Made by a program: the position numbers and the translations under genes
Shown here: one piece after another, positions 44,954 to 53,553 of the stretch
How the letters are laid out: each line of letters opens with the position of its first letter
How positions within the stretch are numbered: position 1 is the stretch's first letter
DNA from: Cytophagales bacterium UBA2561
GTDB lineage: Bacteria > Bacteroidota > Bacteroidia > Cytophagales > Thermoflexibacteraceae
Assembly (NCBI GenBank): GCA_002340355.1
Contig: DDLX01000043.1
Location: 248,001-312,000, forward strand
Reading direction: 5' to 3'
Length of the DNA: 64,000 nt
Notes under the pieces: generated by a model
Told to the model about the DNA's origin: nothing
Database searches by the model: none
Seen by the model: the letters and a program-made list of their open reading frames with translations, nothing else

Positions 44954-45976
44954 ATGGCACAAGAAAAGAAGCATTTAGCACTTGCTTTGCAGGGGGGAGG
45001 CGCACATGGTGCTTTTACGTGGGGAGCTTTGGATAGATTATTGGACGAAAAAAATCTAAATCTGGATGGTTTTGTTGGAACGAGTGCAGGCGCAATGAAT
45101 GCTACTGTGCTAGCTTACGGTTTGCATGCAGGAGGAAAAAGTTTAGCCAAAGAATTGTTGGAAGAATTTTGGAAAAAAGCCTCTAGTTATTCCTTCTTAT
45201 CGCCTTTGCGTCCGTCTTGGTATGATTTAGCATTTGGTCGATATGGAAATATGGATTATTCACCAGGCTATATGATGACCGAAATTACTTCCCGTTTTTT
45301 ATCGCCGTATCAAGTAAGTAATGGAGATTACAATCCGTTACGAGAGATCTTAAAGGAGCTTATTGATTTTGAACGACTGAAAAACTGCCAAACCACACGG
45401 CTTTTTGTCTGTGCGACTAATGTCCAAAAAGGACGTGCTAAAGTCTTCGGGCTATCAGATATTTCCGTAGATGCCGTTTTGGCTTCGGCGTGTTTGCCAC
45501 AATTATTTAAAGCGGTAACTATTGATGGAGAAGACTATTGGGATGGGGGATATATGGGAAATCCGCCAATTTTTCCTTTGATTGATAGTACAGGTATCAG
45601 TGATATTTTGCTAATACAAATTAATCCAATTAATATACCTGAAACACCTAAAACAGCCGAAGAAATCAAAGATCGTGTACATGAGTTGAGTTTCAATTCG
45701 AGTTTAATGCTTGAAATGCGAAAAATTGCATTTATTGACCGAATGCTAGATGAAGGGATTAATTTTCAGGGCAAATTCCGTAAAATTTATGTTCACAATA
45801 TTAATCCTGAAAAAGATATTTGGGGTTTGAATGTTTCCAGTAAGCTGAATGCGACTTGGGAATTTTTAGTACATCTTAAAAAACTCGGGCAAAAATATGC
45901 AGATAACTGGTTAGAGAAAAATTACGATAAAATCGGAAAAGAATCCAGTTGTGATATTCAGAAAGAATTTTTATAA
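44954..45976 (+). CDS. Patatin-like phospholipase
   Basis: A 340-residue Ser/Asp-dyad lipase of the bacterial patatin group. The oxyanion loop LALQGGGAHGAFTWG lies at residues about 10-24, the nucleophile elbow GFVGTSAGAMN near residue 43 (Ser in GTSAG), and the catalytic Asp in DYWDGGYMGNPP near residue 200. There is no signal peptide or extra domain, so it should act in the cytosol or at the inner membrane on phospholipids or acyl esters. It stands alone and ends in a terminator hairpin. Confidence 0.93.
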   Translation: MAQEKKHLALALQGGGAHGAFTWGALDRLLDEKNLNLDGFVGTSAGAMNATVLAYGLHAGGKSLAKELLEEFWKKASSYSFLSPLRPSWYDLAFGRYGNMDYSPGYMMTEITSRFLSPYQVSNGDYNPLREILKELIDFERLKNCQTTRLFVCATNVQKGRAKVFGLSDISVDAVLASACLPQLFKAVTIDGEDYWDGGYMGNPPIFPLIDSTGISDILLIQINPINIPETPKTAEEIKDRVHELSFNSSLMLEMRKIAFIDRMLDEGINFQGKFRKIYVHNINPEKDIWGLNVSSKLNATWEFLVHLKKLGQKYADNWLEKNYDKIGKESSCDIQKEFL

Positions 45977-46004
45977 AAAAATAATTTTCAGAATAATAAA
46001 AGCA

Positions 46005-46048
46005 TTTAGCCCTGTTAGTTTTTTAAATTTGACAGGGTTAAATTTTTT
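46005..46048 (+). terminator. Terminator between the patatin-like and flippase genes
   Basis: Arms TTTAGCCCTGT (46005-46015) and ACAGGGTTAAA (46032-46042) pair with one G-T and are followed by a T-run. The two flanking genes converge here. Confidence 0.78.
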
Positions 46049-46065
46049 ATTAAAAACTTCAATAC

Positions 46066-47556
46066 TTACAATTGAATACTTTTTCGTTCTTTCAAAAAGG
46101 TAATTCCTAAAAATAAAGCAATAAGAATAAAGTGAAAACCATAATTAATCCACTGATTTTCAAATTGATGATAAAAGCTTATTCCAACTAATCCTGACCC
46201 TAGAAGGATATAAAAGAAGGCTGATTTTAAGTCGTAAGGTACAGGAAAATATTTTTGTCCGAATAGATATGAAATAAGGCTCATGGAAAAATAACAAACT
46301 AAAGTAGCAATAGCACTTCCGAAATATCCCCAAATTGGAATTAGTAAAATATTCATAATCAATGTAATAGAAGCACCCGTTAGACCGATAAATGTTCCAA
46401 AGTAGGTTTTATCTGTAATTTTGAACCAAATTGCCAAATTGTAATAAATGCCCAAAAATACATTTGCCATCAATAAAAATGGGACAACAACTAAGCCTTC
46501 TCGATAAGAAGACTTTCGTAATAAAAATTGTAATATATCAAGATTTATGCTTACTACTAAAAACATAAAAACACAAGCAATTACAAAATATTTCATCACT
46601 TTAGCAAACAATTCAGGAGAGTTTTTGTCTTGTGCTTTTCTGAAAAAAAACGGTTCGGCAGCGTACTTGAATGCTTGCACTGCCAGCGAAATAAAAATAG
46701 CTAATTTGTAACATCCTGAATAAATTCCAACGGCATCCGTAGGGGTTTTATCTGTATAAAAATTGGTGGGTAAAAGCCATTCTAATAAGTTTCTATCGGC
46801 TACTTCATTGATATTGGCAGCAATACCTGTAAATAGAATCGGATAGGCATAAACTAGAATTGGACGCAGTTTCTTAAAATTTAAAATTGGGCGGAATTGT
46901 AGAAGTTCCTTACCTAAGATTGGAAATATTAAAATATTGGCAATCAGATTACTAAGGAAAACATAACCTACTCCTAACTCAGGATTATAAATTAATTTTA
47001 CAGTATTTTGAAGGCTGTTTAGAAATTCTCCTTCAGCAATTTTTCGACAAAAATAGAGAAAGAAAATATTTAGAAAAATGTTCAAAAATATGTTTACTAA
47101 TTTCGTAAAAGCAAATTTCTTCGCTTTTCCCTCTAAGCGTAATTTGGCAAATGGAATAGCTAATATGGCATCAATGGCTAAAATTCCTACAAACCAAAAA
47201 ATGTAAGTTTTGGCATTCGGAAAATGTAGAAAATGGGTTAATGAAGATGTTGAGAAAATTAATATTCCTGATAGAAAAAAACTAGTGATAAAAATAGAAG
47301 TTAAAGAAAGTTTATAAACCTCATCAGAATTGTACTTTTTATCTGTGGCAAATCGAAAGAAAGCGGTTTCCATTCCGTAGGTATAAATAACATTTAGCAG
47401 GGCGGCATTAGCATAAAAAATAGAAACTATACCATAACCATCAGTTTCGAAGATATAGGTATGGAAGGGAAACAATAAGAAATTCAGTAATCTACCCAAC
47501 AAACTACCAATTCCGTAAACTGCTGTATCTGAAGCTAATTTTTTTAGAATACTCAT
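46066..47556 (-). CDS. Polysaccharide-type flippase (MOP superfamily)
   Basis: A 496-residue inner-membrane protein with about 12-14 hydrophobic helices. The first helix block (AVYGIGSLLGRLLNFLLFPFHT) and the repeated two-half layout are typical of the MOP/Wzx polysaccharide-flippase group that moves lipid-linked sugars across the inner membrane. No glycosyltransferase cluster is adjacent, so the substrate is unknown. The upstream gene at 47570 ends 13 nt before its start, so co-transcription with the Bat-like genes is likely. Confidence 0.87.
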   Translation of the reverse strand: MSILKKLASDTAVYGIGSLLGRLLNFLLFPFHTYIFETDGYGIVSIFYANAALLNVIYTYGMETAFFRFATDKKYNSDEVYKLSLTSIFITSFFLSGILIFSTSSLTHFLHFPNAKTYIFWFVGILAIDAILAIPFAKLRLEGKAKKFAFTKLVNIFLNIFLNIFFLYFCRKIAEGEFLNSLQNTVKLIYNPELGVGYVFLSNLIANILIFPILGKELLQFRPILNFKKLRPILVYAYPILFTGIAANINEVADRNLLEWLLPTNFYTDKTPTDAVGIYSGCYKLAIFISLAVQAFKYAAEPFFFRKAQDKNSPELFAKVMKYFVIACVFMFLVVSINLDILQFLLRKSSYREGLVVVPFLLMANVFLGIYYNLAIWFKITDKTYFGTFIGLTGASITLIMNILLIPIWGYFGSAIATLVCYFSMSLISYLFGQKYFPVPYDLKSAFFYILLGSGLVGISFYHQFENQWINYGFHFILIALFLGITFLKERKSIQL

Positions 47557-47569
47557 TTAATTTGAATTT

Positions 47570-49246
47570 TTACCAATCCGCTTTTTTATGTTTTGGGGCT
47601 GTTCGGCGTGGACGGCGTTGGAGTTGTTGCAAATATTGCACTTCTCGTTCTTCGAGAGCTTTGAGTGATTGTATGGCTCGATTGACATCTACTTGACCGT
47701 ACTTCTTGTTCTTTGAACGCAATTCTGAAACATTTTGGATCTCTTTTGTCCCTTTTTGATTGCCTTCTTTGGCTTCCCCTGCTTGTGCTTGTTGTTGGTT
47801 TTCTTCTCCATCTTGTGAATTACCCGATTGCCCTTGTGAGTTTGGTACATTTTGAGTATCTTCATTAGTACTTTCACCTCCGTTTGATTGCTGATTTTTA
47901 CGGTTTTGATTTTGTTTCTGCGTTTGTGAATTCTGATTTTTATCAGAGTTATTTTGTTGATTATCAGAATTTTGAGGGTTATTTTCTGAATTATTTTGTT
48001 TTTTCTGTTGCTCTCTCTCAGATTGCTTTTTTTCTTGTTCTTGCTGTTCTTTTTGTTTTTCTTCTTGGGATTTTTGAGGCTGTTTTTTTTGTGCTTTTTT
48101 ATCAGCGTGTTTTTTCAATTCTTTAATAATTTCATAGTTCATTCGAGCTTCATCATTTTGCGGAAAAACTTTTAAAGCACGGGCATAAAATTCTAAAATA
48201 ACATCATAAAAATGAACTAAATATTGAGTAGTTACATGATGTTGAGATTTTTCAATTAATTCAGCCCGATGATGAGCATTCTTTTGTATAGATTGCAAAA
48301 ATTTCTCTGCTGTAAACTTAGAAACTGAATCACTAGGATTTGTTATGAATTGACGTACTTTTTGCGAAGGATTATGTAATAAAATAGCTGTTTTGGTTAA
48401 TTGATCTGCTTTCTCTTGTTTCAAGATAGCTTGCGCCATTGAGATACCTTTTTGATATAATTGTTCTTCAGTAAGAGTTTGTAAATCATTAGTTTGTACT
48501 TTGCAAATTTCTGTTAAAATCTCTGTATCATTGGCATTTTCTTGATGTAAATTTTCAATTACTTGTTTCATGGCTAAGGTAGAAATATATCGCTTAAAAT
48601 CGGCACTTTTTAAATTGGCACAGGATGAAATTTTGGCTTTCTGAAATCGGCTCGTTAGGGAATCTTTTTCTGTTAAGATAGCCTTTTGAGTTTTTTCTAA
48701 AAGGATAATTTTATAAAGCCAGCTCATAGCCATTTCTTGAAGCTTATGTTGCTCTAAAGAATTGATTTTTAAGTTTATAATTGAAGGAAAAAGCTGTTGA
48801 AAAACTAAATTACCACACTGCTGATAGGCTAAAGAACGAAAATAAATATCTTGACTTTCTTGGATTGCGTTGAGATAAAAAGTAAAAGCTTTTGGAGTTT
48901 GTTCTAGTTGCTTGTATGTCTGTCCTAAATTTAGGTACAATTGAGAACTTTTTGTATGTAATGAATCATGAAGAAATATAGTATTTTGTAATGTTTTTTG
49001 ATAAAATTCTTGATTGTAATTTTCTTCGGCTTGTAATCGTGTGTTATTGTAAGCTGAAATTTTTGCAGGTAAAGCTACTAAATTTTGAATATTAACCCCT
49101 AATGTTGCTTTCCATTTTTGTGCATCAGTTAAGGTGGGCATTCCTGCTAATAAATAACCAACTGTTCCCAAAATGAGTATTAAGCCACCAATGATATGAG
49201 GCAGCATAATGCGCTGTTTTTGCAGAATTATCGTTTTGGCTTTCAT
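47570..49246 (-). CDS. TPR protein with Gln/Asn-rich C-terminal part (BatC/BatE-like)
   Basis: A 558-residue protein. One membrane helix (residues about 14-34) is followed by tetratricopeptide-like repeats (LHTKSSQLYLNLGQTYKQLE near residue 95; another TPR-like segment near 345-370), then a very Gln/Lys/Asn/Ser-rich low-complexity stretch from about residue 385 to 500, and a short basic tail rich in Arg ending RRTAPKHKKADW. This combination is seen in BatC/BatE-type proteins of Bacteroidota aerotolerance operons. It lies 44 nt downstream of a BatA/B-like VWA gene, supporting that view. The function of Bat proteins is not well established. Confidence 0.68.
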   Translation of the reverse strand: MKAKTIILQKQRIMLPHIIGGLILILGTVGYLLAGMPTLTDAQKWKATLGVNIQNLVALPAKISAYNNTRLQAEENYNQEFYQKTLQNTIFLHDSLHTKSSQLYLNLGQTYKQLEQTPKAFTFYLNAIQESQDIYFRSLAYQQCGNLVFQQLFPSIINLKINSLEQHKLQEMAMSWLYKIILLEKTQKAILTEKDSLTSRFQKAKISSCANLKSADFKRYISTLAMKQVIENLHQENANDTEILTEICKVQTNDLQTLTEEQLYQKGISMAQAILKQEKADQLTKTAILLHNPSQKVRQFITNPSDSVSKFTAEKFLQSIQKNAHHRAELIEKSQHHVTTQYLVHFYDVILEFYARALKVFPQNDEARMNYEIIKELKKHADKKAQKKQPQKSQEEKQKEQQEQEKKQSEREQQKKQNNSENNPQNSDNQQNNSDKNQNSQTQKQNQNRKNQQSNGGESTNEDTQNVPNSQGQSGNSQDGEENQQQAQAGEAKEGNQKGTKEIQNVSELRSKNKKYGQVDVNRAIQSLKALEEREVQYLQQLQRRPRRTAPKHKKADW

Positions 49247-49290
49247 GAGTAGTATTCAGTTTTGGATAGTTGAGCAAAAGATCATAAAAA

Positions 49291-50283
49291 TTAAATTTCT
49301 ACTGTTCGGACTTTTAAAAGGATATCTATCATTGCTAAAATAAAGGCGATCAATAAGATATAAAAATACTTATTAGCAGAAACATCTACTATTCGACTAT
49401 CTAATACATCGCCTTTCACTCGTTCAATTTCAGTCATCAGTTTGGGCATTTCGTTTTTAGTATCTGTCACTTCAAAGAATTTTCCACCTGTCTGATCAGC
49501 AATTTCTTTTAATAAACGAGTATCTGGTTTGGTAACTACTTCATTCCCTGCATAATCTCTTTTAAAAGCATTTCGGAAGGGAATTTTTGCTCCCTCTTTT
49601 GAGCCAACTGCTACAGTTAGTACCTTCAAGTTTTCCTCTTTGAGTTTAGCCGTTATAGTATAAATATCATCAATGATCTCACTTTGGTTATCACTAGGAA
49701 TTTCTCCATCACTAATTAAAACAATTACTTTAGCTTGTTTTCTATTTTCTTCCTGTGTGGCTTGGTACTTTTCATAAATCAATTTCAGTGGTGCACTTAA
49801 ATCTGTCCCCTGCCTTCCCATAGGAAAAATGGCGGTATTTAGACTATTAATTACGACATTCAACATATTTTTATCATAAGTTAGAGGGCATTGCACAGCA
49901 GCCTCAGATGTAAAGATAAAAATGCCCGCTTTGTCTGACACAAACTCTCCTAAAAGGGCTTTAAGTTCATGTTTAACTTTCTCGATACGAGAAGGTTGTA
50001 TATCTTGCGCATTCATCGATAATGATAAATCAACAGCAATATAAATGTCTCTTCCTACGGCTTTAAGTTCACGCTGAGTTGTCCCACAAGATGGACCCGC
50101 TAAAGCTATAATCATGAGTCCGAAGTAGATGGTTCGTAAAGCTAATTTGAAGCTGATACGTACTAAATTGATGCTTAATGTCATGGAAATTGTTCGCATC
50201 CGAAACAAATACCACATATAAAACCCAAAAAAAAGAAGTGTTACGACAAATTCTGTAATTCCTGGTTCTTGATACCAATTCAT
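49291..50283 (-). CDS. VWA-domain membrane protein (BatA/BatB-like)
   Basis: A 330-residue protein with two N-terminal membrane helices (residues about 8-27 and 53-68), a von Willebrand A domain from about 82 to 280, and a C-terminal helix near residue 308. The MIDAS motif is intact: DLSLSMNA (DxSxS) near residue 88, the Thr of RQGTDLSAP near residue 164 and ISDGEIPSD near 195. The layout matches BatA/BatB proteins encoded with MoxR ATPases in Bacteroidota. No MoxR, DUF58 or BatD gene is present here; only the TPR partner follows. A metal-dependent envelope interaction role is inferred. Confidence 0.83.
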   Translation of the reverse strand: MNWYQEPGITEFVVTLLFFGFYMWYLFRMRTISMTLSINLVRISFKLALRTIYFGLMIIALAGPSCGTTQRELKAVGRDIYIAVDLSLSMNAQDIQPSRIEKVKHELKALLGEFVSDKAGIFIFTSEAAVQCPLTYDKNMLNVVINSLNTAIFPMGRQGTDLSAPLKLIYEKYQATQEENRKQAKVIVLISDGEIPSDNQSEIIDDIYTITAKLKEENLKVLTVAVGSKEGAKIPFRNAFKRDYAGNEVVTKPDTRLLKEIADQTGGKFFEVTDTKNEMPKLMTEIERVKGDVLDSRIVDVSANKYFYILLIAFILAMIDILLKVRTVEI

Positions 50284-50602
50284 ACGTGAGTAATGATTAT
50301 GTGAAGACCAAAGTAAAAAACTTTTACGGTGTTTTTAGACCAAAAAAAACTGATTTAAAGATTTTTAACTTGGTTTTAAGGTGAATGAACTAATTGTCCA
50401 TTGAAGTTAACAAATTGATATTTAAAATCTAAGGAGATTTTCTGAGATTTTCTGAGGTTTCTCAAAAGGAATTGTTAAGTTTGATTGTGATGATAACAAT
50501 TCCTTTTTGGAAATTTTTGTATCCTTCTATATCAATCAGGAATTGTTTTTGTCAGAGTGTGTTATATAAAAAAATACGTAGTTCAACTATGGTTTTTCAT
50601 AC
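50284..50602. other. Intergenic region with a tandem 10-mer and a strong hairpin
   Basis: No coding frame. GAGATTTTCT is repeated in tandem (50434-50443, 50444-50453), followed by a third degenerate copy. A perfect 14-bp inverted repeat follows (see the terminator entry). The divergent VWA and kinase genes flank the region; no consensus promoter was resolved. Confidence 0.5.
50464..50508 (+). terminator. Terminator-like hairpin in the leader of a kinase gene
   Basis: AAAAGGAATTGTTA (50464-50477) and its perfect complement (50494-50507) form a 14-bp stem with a 16-nt loop and end in T5 on the plus strand. No plus-strand gene ends upstream, so it is not an ordinary gene terminator; attenuation of the kinase gene at 50603 or the end of a short RNA are options. 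Confidence 0.65.
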
Positions 50603-53461
50603 ATGAAAGCAGAAAAAAATCTAATCTACAAGCTTATCAGTCTTGGCATTACTTCCGAAACAGCTACTCAGGAAGCCGTTAAAATACAAATGATTAATAG
50701 TTATGGACTTGCTAGTATTAGTCTGTTACTTTTAGGCTATTTTCATTTTGATATTTATAATTCAACTTCTTTCTTACAAGGCTTGTTTATGTCTTCTATA
50801 CTAATGGGAGGGGTTTATATTGGTTTGAATGCTTTAAAAGCAATACCAATCGCACGATTTGTCTTAGTTTTACATCATAACTTAGCTATTGGATTGGCTT
50901 GTTTTGCTTTAGGCGCAAATGGAACAGGGCAGTATTTATTGATTTTGACAGCGTGCTTGGGCGTTTTACTTTTTAGACCGTTTTCAGGTGCTTATTTCTT
51001 TGCCTTAATTTTACCTACTAGCCTATTGATGGTGTTGGAAATAACAGATTATGAAACGAACTATATTGATAATATCATTCAAAGTGAAAAAGACCTTGAT
51101 AATGCAAGACGTTTTATTGAGGTTTTTGTAATGGTTGGAGCTGTTATTGTAATTACGATGTTTGCACAAGGACTTTTAGAAGCTGAAAAGAAGATTCGGC
51201 AACTACTAACCAAAGCGAATGTGAGCAATGAAATCCTTGCTGAAAAACAAAAAAAACTACAACAAGCAAATCTAAAATTACGCAAAAAGCAAGAAGAACT
51301 TGAAAAAACATATGATACACTTCGAAAGACGCAAGAATCCAAAATATCGAATCTGAATAATCGACTGGAACAACAGGTACAAGCCATTAATAAAGTAACC
51401 GTAGTAACTGAGATAGATATGGAAGGGCGGATACTGAAAATTAATTCAAAGTTTAGTGAATTATTCCATTTTGTACAGTCGGATACTAGAGGAAGACGTT
51501 GGATAGGTTTCATTGAGACTAAAGAGTCACCCGTTGAAGATGTGCTGGAAGAAGTTGCCAAAGGAAATATTCAACAATTACAGTTATGTCATTTGACCAA
51601 ATTAGGCACAACTTGTTGGACAGATAGTACACTTATTCCGTTTTATAAATCGAATGGCGAAATTGATAAATTTATAGAAATCGGTTTTTCTGTGGATAAA
51701 TTAGTTAAACAACAAACTATTCTTGAGGAAAGTCGGCAGAATTTGGAATTTTATGATAATAGTCTTACCAAGTTTACAGAAATTATGCGCTGGGATGGAG
51801 ATGAACAATTGGAAGAGTGGGCATATCAATTATTAGATAATTTGGTGGAATATCTGGGTGCATTCCAAGGGGCTATTTACGAGTTGAATCCTGAGAAAGA
51901 AAAGTTAAATTTGCTTTCTAGCTATGCGTATGATGAGTCTCAAAAATTAGAAACAGAATTATCGGTAGGAGATGGAGTAATTGGTGAGGTGGCTCGGAGT
52001 CAAAAAACAATGTGTATTGAGAATGAACATCTGGAAGTTTCGGTAGTAGTGGCAGGTAAACCATTGTATATCAAATCAGTATTAGTCATGCCTTTATTGC
52101 TAAGTGAACGGACTTTAGGAGTTCTAATCTTAACTTCATTAAAACCGTTTCCTACGAAAAGTATTGAGTTTTTGAATAAAATTAATGAAAATATAGCGGC
52201 AAATTTAGCTAGCATCCGAAGTAATTTTGTGATTGAAAAGTTACTTCGGGAAAGCAATAATAAAAATTTGGAATTACAGGCTCGTGAAGAAGAATTACGT
52301 CAAAACTTAGAAGAATTAGAGATTACTTCTGAAAGAATGAGAGAAGTAGAACAACAACTACTCATAAAACAAAAGGAATTACAAAAAGTCAACGAAAATC
52401 TAGAAAGACGGGTTAGAGAGCGAACTACAGCATTGGAAAGAAGTCAAAGAAGTACCGAAATTTTGCTGAAAGATGCCCAGAAAAAAAATAAAAAGTTGAC
52501 AGAACATCAAACTCAGTTACAAGCCACAAATCAGCGTCTTGAGGAAACTCAACACAAACTGGAGGAAATGCTGCGTCAAGAGTCTGAAATTCGAAGAGAA
52601 GTTGAGGAAGCCAATCAAAAAATCAAAGACACACAGATACAACTTGTCCAATCTGAAAAAATGGCTTCCTTAGGGCAGTTAGTAGCAGGGATTGCACATG
52701 AAATTAATAATCCTGTAAACTTCGTTTTTGCAGGGACAGATTCTTTACGGACTGTTCTAGAAGATTTTGTAGAGATTTTGGATAAATGTGATGAAATGAG
52801 CGAAGTGGAAGCGCTTAAAGAATATCAGAAACGAAGAATGGAACTTTTAGAACTCAAAGAAGACTTAGAGTTTGAGGAGATGCGTGAGGATATGTTTAAT
52901 TTATTGGATGATATTCGCAATGGAGCCCAACGAACCGCAGAAATTGTAAAAGGATTACGCACCTTTTCAAGGTTAGACGAACATGATATTAAGACTGCAA
53001 ATCTACATGAAAATTTAGATTCGACTTTGGTTATTTTACACAACAATTATAAAAATCGAATCGAAATCGTGAAAGAGTATGCTTCCACTCTACCTGAAAT
53101 TGATTGTTTGCCTGGACAAATTAATCAGGTCTTTATGAATATTTTATCAAATGCAATACAAGCTATCTCAGGTGAAGGAAAAATTACAATTAAAACTGAA
53201 TATTTGCCCGATAACCATGATGTGAGAATAAGTATTACAGATACAGGACGAGGAATGCCTGCGGAGATTAAAGCGAAAATTTTTGAGCCTTTTTTCACAA
53301 CTAAGGACGTAGGTGAAGGGACAGGTATGGGACTTTCTATCACACATGGTATTATTCAAAAACATAGTGGGCATATTGAGGTAGAGAGTCAGCTCAATCA
53401 TGGAACAACATTTCAGGTTATTTTGCCAATTCAGGCAAATATTCAACAGGAAATCAATTGA
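50603..53461 (+). CDS. Membrane sensor histidine kinase with PAS and GAF domains
   Basis: A 952-residue kinase. Five to six membrane helices form the N-terminal 190 residues, followed by a coiled coil, a PAS-like domain (residues about 265-375), a GAF domain (about 400-540, with LSVGDGVIGEVARS), a second long coiled coil, the H-box MASLGQLVAGIAHEINNPVN (His 699), an acidic spacer ELKEDLEFEEM and a HATPase domain (TDTGRGMP, GEGTGMGLSITHG). No receiver domain. It is the first of three consecutive kinase genes on this strand; the next begins about 90 nt after its stop. Confidence 0.93.
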   Translation: MKAEKNLIYKLISLGITSETATQEAVKIQMINSYGLASISLLLLGYFHFDIYNSTSFLQGLFMSSILMGGVYIGLNALKAIPIARFVLVLHHNLAIGLACFALGANGTGQYLLILTACLGVLLFRPFSGAYFFALILPTSLLMVLEITDYETNYIDNIIQSEKDLDNARRFIEVFVMVGAVIVITMFAQGLLEAEKKIRQLLTKANVSNEILAEKQKKLQQANLKLRKKQEELEKTYDTLRKTQESKISNLNNRLEQQVQAINKVTVVTEIDMEGRILKINSKFSELFHFVQSDTRGRRWIGFIETKESPVEDVLEEVAKGNIQQLQLCHLTKLGTTCWTDSTLIPFYKSNGEIDKFIEIGFSVDKLVKQQTILEESRQNLEFYDNSLTKFTEIMRWDGDEQLEEWAYQLLDNLVEYLGAFQGAIYELNPEKEKLNLLSSYAYDESQKLETELSVGDGVIGEVARSQKTMCIENEHLEVSVVVAGKPLYIKSVLVMPLLLSERTLGVLILTSLKPFPTKSIEFLNKINENIAANLASIRSNFVIEKLLRESNNKNLELQAREEELRQNLEELEITSERMREVEQQLLIKQKELQKVNENLERRVRERTTALERSQRSTEILLKDAQKKNKKLTEHQTQLQATNQRLEETQHKLEEMLRQESEIRREVEEANQKIKDTQIQLVQSEKMASLGQLVAGIAHEINNPVNFVFAGTDSLRTVLEDFVEILDKCDEMSEVEALKEYQKRRMELLELKEDLEFEEMREDMFNLLDDIRNGAQRTAEIVKGLRTFSRLDEHDIKTANLHENLDSTLVILHNNYKNRIEIVKEYASTLPEIDCLPGQINQVFMNILSNAIQAISGEGKITIKTEYLPDNHDVRISITDTGRGMPAEIKAKIFEPFFTTKDVGEGTGMGLSITHGIIQKHSGHIEVESQLNHGTTFQVILPIQANIQQEIN

Positions 53462-53553
53462 CCCTGAAATTTTTATAATTTTGTAGTATCGCCTATGTGG
53501 GCAATGGTGTAAAAATTGCCCTGAAATTACTACCTAAGAAATACAAAGATACA

